Below, in pieces: positions 54,915-61,278 of a stretch of DNA of 61,278 bases. Source of the DNA: an uncultured Alphaproteobacteria bacterium (lineage in GTDB: Bacteria; Pseudomonadota; Alphaproteobacteria; Rs-D84). The notes beneath the pieces were generated by a model. The model was not told the DNA's origin. It ran no database searches and saw only the letters and a list, made by a program, of their open reading frames with translations. Numbering within the stretch: the first letter of the stretch is position 1; each line of letters starts with the position of its first letter. The stretch lies in assembly GCA_944392775.1 (NCBI GenBank), contig CALXXV010000003.1, forward strand, positions 1-61,278, given 5' to 3'. The position numbers were made by a program, and so were the translations under genes.

Positions 54915-55090
54915 AAAAACCGCCAAAATCTTGGGCGGTTGGAGGTTGATGACTATAAATATAGAAATAGTGCCGCTTATTCAATATATTCGCAAGCCCT
55001 CCAACCCATTAAGGTTGGAGAATTTAACGTCATCCCTGACGCTATATTTCTAAGGTCATCACACCTCAATATCAGAACACCTGATATTGA
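54915..55090 (-). ncRNA. Structured RNA, copy B (family with copy A)
   Basis: Minus strand, 5' to 3': hairpin CTGATATTGA/TCAATATCAG arms (55090-55066, 10 bp, loop 5); P1a GATGAC (55060-55055) with GTCATC (54953-54948); P1b AAATATAG (55049-55042) with CTATATTT (54964-54957); P2 CGTCA, GNRA loop GGGA, TGACG (55041-55028); P3 CCAACC (55018-55013) with GGTTGG (55006-55001); conserved GAATATATTGAATAAGC (54991-54975); CTCCAACC (54944-54937) running into terminator AACCGCC/GGCGGTT (54940-54918) with five T. GGTTGGAG can pair instead with CTCCAACC, which would open the terminator. Promoter TTGCTT (55124-55119), 17 nt, TATCAT (55101-55096) starts it at the 5' hairpin. Confidence 0.8.
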
Positions 55091-55152
55091 ATAAGATGAT
55101 AATCTTTATAAAAATAAAAAGCAAGAAATAGAAATAAGAAACGATATTTTTA

Positions 55153-57189
<2,037 letters not shown>

Positions 57190-57206
57190 TGGAAATATAA
57201 ATTTAT

Positions 57207-57449
57207 TTATTTCTGATATTCGCGCGGGAAATAATTTGCAAAATCTACCCAACTGGTATTAGTTGCATTCATAATCTTAACTAAACTACCTACCGACATC
57301 CAATGCGCTTTACCGTCCGGCCCACAACGCTTACTTTTATTCAAAGCCGTTATGTCCATACCACTAATTTGCGCCATGCGCGAACAAGAAATCCTGTTTG
57401 CCGCAGCCAAGTTATCTATTGCATCCCAGAACATTTTATTAGTTAACAT
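57207..57449 (-). CDS. Stand-alone HTH domain of S24-type regulators
   Basis: 80 residues. MFWDAIDNLAAANRISCSRMAQISGMDITALNKSKR then DGKAHWMSVGSLVKIMNATN fits the N-terminal helix-turn-helix of alphaproteobacterial LexA-like/S24-peptidase regulators, but the ~120-residue peptidase domain is absent. AAAGGGAG before the ATG supports translation. It could be a small repressor or a functional truncation. Confidence 0.7.
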   Translation of the reverse strand: MLTNKMFWDAIDNLAAANRISCSRMAQISGMDITALNKSKRCGPDGKAHWMSVGSLVKIMNATNTSWVDFANYFPREYQK

Positions 57450-57548
57450 CTCAACTCCCTTTGTAATCCCTAAACAATTAAGATTATATTCTAATTATGA
57501 TTGAATTCTTATATAAAATCAATTCTTTTTTCTAAGAAAATAATCATA

Positions 57549-57576
57549 TAAAAAAGCCCCGCTTAATGCGAGGCCT
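57549..57576 (-). terminator. fabI terminator
   Basis: GCCTCGC, loop ATTAA, GCGGGGC (one T-G pair), then T-run on the minus strand. Confidence 0.85.
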
Positions 57577-57594
57577 TTAAATACCATTCTGGAT

Positions 57595-58407
57595 TTATTG
57601 TTCATCTAAGCCTTTTAACAAAATGTCTTTCATTTCGTTTGGCATCATACCAGTTGTAGAATATCCGCAATCAACATGATGAACCTCACCCGTTACCGCA
57701 CTGGACAAGTCGCTGAACAAATACAATGCCGCACCAGAAACGTCTTCTAAAGTCATATTACGGCGCAAGGGCGTTGTTTCCGCATTCAAACGCAACATCG
57801 CTTTAAATCCGCCTACACCAGAAGAAGCCAATGTCATAATAGGACCCGCACTAATCGCATTAACGCGGATTTTATCTTTACCAAGGTCAGAAGCCAGATA
57901 ACGAACACTGCTGTCCAAAGCAGACTTTGCAACACCCATGACGTTATAGTTAGGAACAGACTTTTCACCACCATAGTAAGTCAATGCAATAATACTACCA
58001 CCGTCTGTCATTAATTTAGATGCACGGCGAGTTAAATCGACCAAAGAATATACAGATATATCCATAGTATTTTTAAAATTAGCACGTGTTGTATCTGCAT
58101 ATCTGCCAGTCAATTCGTTCTTATCAGAGAAAGCGATAGCATGCAACATGCCGTCTAAATGTCCCCATTCTTTTTCAATTGCACCGAACAAAGCATCCAT
58201 CTGTTCATCATTTTGAACATTGCATTCTTGAACGAATTTAGCATCGATAGATTCTGCCAATGGGCGAACACGCTTTTCAAGATTAGGCATAGCATACGGC
58301 ATGGCAATTTCTGCGCCTTCTTCGTGAGCACGTTTAGCGATGGCCCAGGCCATAGACCAGTCGTTAGCAACACCAGTAATAAGAATCTTTTTTCCTTTTA
58401 ATAACAT
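57595..58407 (-). CDS. fabI: Enoyl-ACP reductase FabI
   Basis: 270 residues from the ATG at 58407 (AAGGAAG upstream). SDR fold: KKILITGVANDWSMAWAIAK cofactor loop, Y-x6-K active site in YNVMGVAK preceded by Tyr in LTYYGGE, and SAGPIMTLASSG. It reduces enoyl-ACP in the last step of fatty acid elongation; FabI is the target of triclosan. Complete. Confidence 0.96.
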   Translation of the reverse strand: MLLKGKKILITGVANDWSMAWAIAKRAHEEGAEIAMPYAMPNLEKRVRPLAESIDAKFVQECNVQNDEQMDALFGAIEKEWGHLDGMLHAIAFSDKNELTGRYADTTRANFKNTMDISVYSLVDLTRRASKLMTDGGSIIALTYYGGEKSVPNYNVMGVAKSALDSSVRYLASDLGKDKIRVNAISAGPIMTLASSGVGGFKAMLRLNAETTPLRRNMTLEDVSGAALYLFSDLSSAVTGEVHHVDCGYSTTGMMPNEMKDILLKGLDEQ

Positions 58408-58531
58408 GATTACTTCCTTATTTGTATATTTATTGGACGAGAAGAATATAGCACTAAAAAAGGAAAGTATCAATAATTAAAAAAAAAGACTTGAAAAGGT
58501 ATAAAAAGTAGTATAACATAGGGCACGTTAT

Positions 58532-58607
58532 TCGGGCATAGTTCAGTCGGTAGAACAACGGACTGTTAATCCGTATGTCACTGGTTCGAGTCCAGTTGCC
58601 CGAGCCA
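58532..58607 (+). tRNA. tRNA-Asn (GTT)
   Basis: Acceptor TCGGGCA pairs with TGCCCGA, discriminator G, CCA encoded. Anticodon loop CTGTTAA gives GTT. T loop GGTTCGAGTCC. It borders the accessory islet and could be an integration site, though no 3'-end duplicate is seen in the window. Confidence 0.97.
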
Positions 58608-58616
58608 AGATCTAGT

Positions 58617-58647
58617 GCCACAAACCCGCGTGTTTGTGGCGTTTTTT
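58617..58647 (+). terminator. tRNA-Asn terminator
   Basis: GCCACAAAC, loop CCGCGT, GTTTGTGGC, T-run. Confidence 0.88.
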
Positions 58648-58724
58648 ATCCCAAAAACCACTTTACATTTTCAGAAAAAATACGACCTAAAAATACCAGA
58701 ATACAGCCAAATATAATCAAAAAA

Positions 58725-58861
58725 TTATACATTTGTTATACGGGATTTTTTTCAATTACTGGCAAACCCGCTATACCAAGATTTACAAGGCTTTCATAAC
58801 TTCCAAAAATGGGTGACATACGGAACGTCCGGAAGTCTGTCACCGTTATACATTTGTTATA
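58725..58861. repeat. Direct repeats flanking a dyad element
   Basis: TTATACATTTGTTATA occurs at 58725-58740 and again, identical, at 58846-58861. Just before the second copy is a dyad: GGTGACA (58812-58818) with TGTCACC (58838-58844), containing CGGA..TCCG (58821-58831). No gene is seen between 58648 and 58899. These look like regulator- or recombinase-binding sites. Confidence 0.6.
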
Positions 58862-58899
58862 TCAGCGCAAAAAATATTTATTTGCGAGAGAACGAACAA

Positions 58900-58986
58900 A
58901 TGACTGGACAATCTTTGAAAGATATTGATGAATGCGACAACCTTAAAAGGATTGTCTATGAAGTACAAACATTTTCGGGAAATTGA
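58900..58986 (+). CDS. Possible 28-residue small ORF
   Basis: An ATG with GAGAG about 9 nt upstream opens a 28-residue frame beginning MTGQSLKDIDE and ending in TGA inside the next ORF (29-nt overlap, different frame). Balanced acidic/basic composition. It could be a leader that couples translation to the following ORF, or chance. Confidence 0.3.
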   Translation: MTGQSLKDIDECDNLKRIVYEVQTFSGN

Positions 58987-59176
58987 GCCCAGTAATAAAA
59001 CCGATTTTATCATGCTTTACTTTGCGGCATGTCGATCATTGCACGAGTTAGAGAACGCTATACGCAGAACTAACAACGGCAACCTAACCTGCCGACAGAC
59101 ATGGTTGCTCCGCCGTATCCAGCGCAAATTATCCCAAATGGCTGCATCGTGGAAAAAGACTGTTTTAGCACCGTGA
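58958..59176 (+). CDS. Small basic hypothetical protein
   Basis: 72 residues from the ATG at 58958 (AAAAGGA upstream). Predicted helical and Arg/Lys-rich in the second half (AIRRTNNGNLTCRQTWLLRRIQRK). No family recognised. It sits in the islet between the repeats and the toxin-antitoxin operator. Confidence 0.4.
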   Translation: MKYKHFREIEPSNKTDFIMLYFAACRSLHELENAIRRTNNGNLTCRQTWLLRRIQRKLSQMAASWKKTVLAP

Positions 59177-59196
59177 AAATTTTTATAAAAAAGTTC

Positions 59197-59227
59197 TTGA
59201 CTTATTGTATCCATTTGGATACAATAA
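59197..59227 (+). promoter_or_regulatory. Toxin-antitoxin promoter with palindromic operator
   Basis: TTGACT (59197-59202), 17-nt spacer, TACAAT (59220-59225). A perfect dyad with 11-bp arms, TTATTGTATCC (59202-59212) and GGATACAATAA (59217-59227), lies across the spacer and -10, as expected for autorepression by the antitoxin. Confidence 0.8.
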
Positions 59228-59256
59228 CAACGAACAAAAACAACAAGGGAGAGTAT

Positions 59257-59358
59257 ATGAAGGACGTAGGGACTGGACGAAATCAGTTATGGAGCTTTGA
59301 AAATGGTAATAGTAGAAACAAACGAGTATTTAAGGTGGTACAACAAATTAAAAGATAG
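59257..59358 (+). CDS. 33-residue ORF overlapping the toxin start
   Basis: An ATG at 59257 with the best ribosome site in the operon (AAGGGAGAG) opens a 33-residue frame (starts MKDVGTGRNQ, ends VVQQIKR) that continues 56 nt into the toxin gene in another frame. The toxin's own GGAG lies inside it. It may regulate toxin translation by coupling or interference. Confidence 0.45.
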   Translation: MKDVGTGRNQLWSFENGNSRNKRVFKVVQQIKR

Positions 59359-59593
59359 TAAAGCGAAGGCAAGGATAGACGTCCGGCTCAGACGAATTGC
59401 TACCCAGGAACATTTTGGCGATTGCAAATCTGTCGGGGATAGCATTTTCGAGTTGCGCGTAGATTATGGTCCAGGCTATAGGGTTTATTATACCCAACGT
59501 GGCGAGGAAATAATCTTGTTACTGATTGGTGGTGATAAATCAACCCAACAATCAGATATAGAAAAAGCCAAGAAAATTTTGGCAAATCAGTAG
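59303..59593 (+). CDS. higB: HigB/RelE-type toxin
   Basis: 96 residues of the RelE/ParE superfamily (phage-derived Gp49-like/HigB-1 group): RIDVRLRRIATQEHFGDCKSV, then ELRVDYGPGYRVYYTQRGEEIILLLIGGDK and the DIEKAKKIL tail. Usually a ribosome-dependent mRNase that arrests growth. Start at 59303 has GGAG eight nt upstream; a TTG six nt earlier is rejected. Toxin-first order is typical of higBA. Confidence 0.88.
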   Translation: MVIVETNEYLRWYNKLKDSKAKARIDVRLRRIATQEHFGDCKSVGDSIFELRVDYGPGYRVYYTQRGEEIILLLIGGDKSTQQSDIEKAKKILANQ

Positions 59594-59624
59594 TGAAAAG
59601 CTACTTTACTCAAAGGAGTAAAAA

Positions 59625-59960
59625 ATGAAAAAGGAGCGTAACAAGGTGACAGAATGGAACATTCTTGATCATCTTAAAACCGAAGAAGATATCGCTAACT
59701 ATCTTGAAGCTGCGTGGGAAGAAAATAATATTGAATTTTTCTTAATAGCTCTTGGTGATGTTGCCAAAGCACGTAGTATAAATAAGATATCAAAAGAGAT
59801 AGGTGTAGGTCGCGAATCTTTGTATAAAAGTTTCTCTGGGGCACGTCGTCCTAATGTAGAAACTGTATTTAAAACAATAGATGCGTTGGGTTTAAAAGTA
59901 AGTTTTACCCCAAAAGCATCTAACGACAATAAAAAAGCTAACATAGCAACAGCTATGTAA
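59625..59960 (+). CDS. higA: HigA-type HTH antitoxin
   Basis: 111 residues. The helical N-terminus (EEDIANYLEAAWEENNIEFFLIALGDVAKA) and HTH (ISKEIGVGRESLYKSFSG) match the addiction-module antidote family paired with this toxin group. It neutralises HigB and represses the operon, presumably at the dyad described. AAAGGAG upstream. Confidence 0.88.
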   Translation: MKKERNKVTEWNILDHLKTEEDIANYLEAAWEENNIEFFLIALGDVAKARSINKISKEIGVGRESLYKSFSGARRPNVETVFKTIDALGLKVSFTPKASNDNKKANIATAM

Positions 59961-59971
59961 GCTATCTGGTT

Positions 59972-60006
59972 AAAAAACGCCACCAAATCGGTGGCGTTTT
60001 TTTTTA
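59972..60006. terminator. Terminator after higA
   Basis: ACGCCACC, loop AAATC, GGTGGCGT, nine T. A-rich on the other side, so it may also serve the SIR2 gene. Confidence 0.9.
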
Positions 60007-60028
60007 CGATCTATTCGTACACATCACA

Positions 60029-61030
60029 TTATCTTAATAATTGTTTAAACAAGTCTTCAACAATATTGTCAGAACCCGTATATTGAAAATCTGGTCCACA
60101 AGGAAAAACACCACGATAATTCTTTAGTAGATTATTCTTGTTATCTCTATTCACAACAAATACCTTAGCATCGCAATTCTCAAAAACCGATTGAAATAAA
60201 AATCTTACTGACAAATCTGACTGTGGCATAGAAAAGCCTATGATATAAACTTCATTTGCCTCTCTTAATAATTTTTTTGCAGTCTTCCATAATTGTTTTA
60301 TCATTATATGATTATAAAAAGCGTTTTTATCCATAATAGGAGGAATAATATACGGATTTAAACCAGACTTAAATAGTTGGTTATCGCTCTCTTCTCTTTT
60401 ATGTACATCATACAGAGATTGATAATATATCATTTCTGATGGTGAGGCGCCACCCCAATACCAATTTATAGAACCATGTAATTTTATTACGTTAGGCACA
60501 CACTTCTCCAAATCGGTCCCAAACATTGCGACCCCATCAAACTTTCTCATACCAATCCACGTCATAGGATAATTATATAAATCAGAAATATTTATTTCTT
60601 TGCCTGCTTTTTTATATGCTGAATTTATCAATTCTTCTAATAGCAGATCATAATTAAGTGTTATAAAAGAGGTGTCCTGCGGTTTCTTTATTACACTATC
60701 AAAGAACGCCGAAACATTTTCCTCGACCATAAGCTGTTTTTTCCCTATCTCTTGCAATCTGCTTTGTATTTGTTTTGTTATTTCATGGTATAACGCTCTA
60801 TCTGTTCCAAGCTGCGCATCGGTTTTCCATGGTAAATCTGTAGATAAAAACGTTAATAAATGTTCCACATTTGTTTTCAACGCGGGTGTAACTTCCATCT
60901 GATAATGTTTCGACAAAGACCCTTTCTCAAAATAATTGTCTATATCTTGAGTTAATTCATTTAAAAGTGGATACTGTGCATCTAATGCTTTAGAAAAACC
61001 TGCGCCCAAGAAAAAAACTCTTCTGGTCAT
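60029..61030 (-). CDS. SIR2-like protein, probable anti-phage NADase
   Basis: 333 residues. FFLGAGFSKA (NAD-binding GAGxS) at the N-terminus, FITLNYDLLLE near 140 and KLHGSINW with the catalytic His near 190 fit the SIR2_2 group. Bacterial members (DSR, Thoeris ThsA-like, prokaryotic-Argonaute-linked) deplete NAD upon phage infection. No companion Argonaute, TIR or tail-recognition domain is seen here, so it would be a single-protein system, or the truncated neighbour is its partner. The C-terminus (VYIIGFSMPQSDLSVRFLF) closes the Rossmann fold. Confidence 0.75.
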   Translation of the reverse strand: MTRRVFFLGAGFSKALDAQYPLLNELTQDIDNYFEKGSLSKHYQMEVTPALKTNVEHLLTFLSTDLPWKTDAQLGTDRALYHEITKQIQSRLQEIGKKQLMVEENVSAFFDSVIKKPQDTSFITLNYDLLLEELINSAYKKAGKEINISDLYNYPMTWIGMRKFDGVAMFGTDLEKCVPNVIKLHGSINWYWGGASPSEMIYYQSLYDVHKREESDNQLFKSGLNPYIIPPIMDKNAFYNHIMIKQLWKTAKKLLREANEVYIIGFSMPQSDLSVRFLFQSVFENCDAKVFVVNRDNKNNLLKNYRGVFPCGPDFQYTGSDNIVEDLFKQLLR

Positions 61031-61053
61031 CTATCATACCCTATTTTTAGTTC

Positions 61054-61278
61054 TTACCATAGTCTATCTTCATAATTGAAAAGGGCTAAATAAGCTATGA
61101 ATGCCAAACCTTTGTTTGTAATTGTATATTCCCCATCTTTGTATTCCATCAACCCCTGAGATTGCACAAATTTGGTCCAAGGTTCTAATTCAATATTGCT
61201 ATCCGGCATTTTCCGTTTTTCTTGTTTGAAAAACTTAGCTACTTCATTTTTTGTTAATGTTTTTGCCGCTTCCAAATG
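61054..61278 (-). CDS. Partial gene upstream of the SIR2 protein
   Basis: The frame is open to the window edge, so the N-terminus is outside. The visible 75 residues end in a winged-helix-like segment (WTKFVQSQGLMEYKDGEYTITNKGLAFIAYL). It ends 24 nt before the SIR2 gene in the same direction, hence a likely operon partner. No function assigned. Confidence 0.5.
   Translation of the reverse strand, partial: HLEAAKTLTKNEVAKFFKQEKRKMPDSNIELEPWTKFVQSQGLMEYKDGEYTITNKGLAFIAYLALFNYEDRLW

Noticed and set aside
58532..58607. tRNA-Asn as a confirmed integration site for the islet.
   Set aside because: No duplicate of the tRNA 3' end is visible within the window and no tyrosine integrase follows, so it stays a suggestion.

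Overview
The window is a 61 kb piece of an AT-rich, compactly organised alphaproteobacterial chromosome. The protein types point that way: an alphaproteobacterial omega subunit, an RNase J, an XerC ending in the alphaproteobacterial style, a zinc-free large serine recombinase, and several small beta-barrel and Cys-rich secreted proteins. My inference is an uncultured, host- or gut-associated lineage with a reduced genome, of the kind placed in order RF32. No rRNA or taxonomic marker search was possible here.

Layout. 1-1.7 kb: tail of a mobile element (C-terminal part of a large serine recombinase plus a small membrane protein). 1.9-7 kb: tRNA-Ser, rpoZ, mtaB, then dacA-holB-tatD-smpB. 7-9.5 kb: a Cys/EF-hand membrane protein, HU, a membrane protein and a glycosyltransferase-like protein. 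9.6-16.6 kb: alaS without its C-Ala domain, RNase J behind a long structured leader, and a trpS-SIMPL-xerC operon preceded by a 16-residue peptide with tandem Trp codons. 16.7-22 kb: structured RNA copy A, rpsD, lemA, a cold-shock protein, lysS with a RelA/SpoT-like partner, tRNA-Gly. 22-33.9 kb: queA-tgt and neighbours, era, dcd, bamD, murJ, rlpA, an Smr protein, an autotransporter-type barrel, htpX, tdk. 33.9-44.3 kb: tRNA-Arg, a Cys-rich secreted protein plus Ogt, an M23 peptidase divergent from prmC, tilS-ftsH-MBL hydrolase, LOG, YggU-HIT, groESL. 44.3-58.4 kb: GNAT, a lipoprotein hydrolase, a membrane-anchored bactofilin-like protein, lepB-rnc-secG, a ComM-type ATPase, barrels, PBP1, a Cys-rich secreted protein behind structured RNA copy B, ligA, a short HTH protein, fabI. 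58.5-61.3 kb: tRNA-Asn followed by an accessory islet (repeats, small ORFs, a HigBA-type toxin-antitoxin module, a SIR2 defence-like protein and a truncated gene).

Most genes serve translation and tRNA modification (alaS, trpS, lysS, mtaB, tgt, queA, tilS, prmC, smpB, rpsD, era, rnc) and envelope building (dacA, murJ, PBP1, M23 peptidase, rlpA, bamD, lepB, secG, ftsH).

The most interesting signals are not proteins. (1) A structured RNA of about 175 nt occurs in two diverged copies (16725-16898 plus, 54915-55090 minus). The copies show compensatory changes in their closing stem and share a mutually exclusive pairing that overlaps an intrinsic terminator. (2) trpS has an apparent Trp attenuator. 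(3) At least fourteen start codons lie 6-10 nt downstream of a recognisable -10 box, so leaderless or near-leaderless mRNAs look common. One pair of divergent leaderless promoters shares the same -10 bases. (4) RNase J has a roughly 190-nt folded leader, HU has a long inverted repeat upstream, and one promoter carries three tandem copies of a perfect -35 box.
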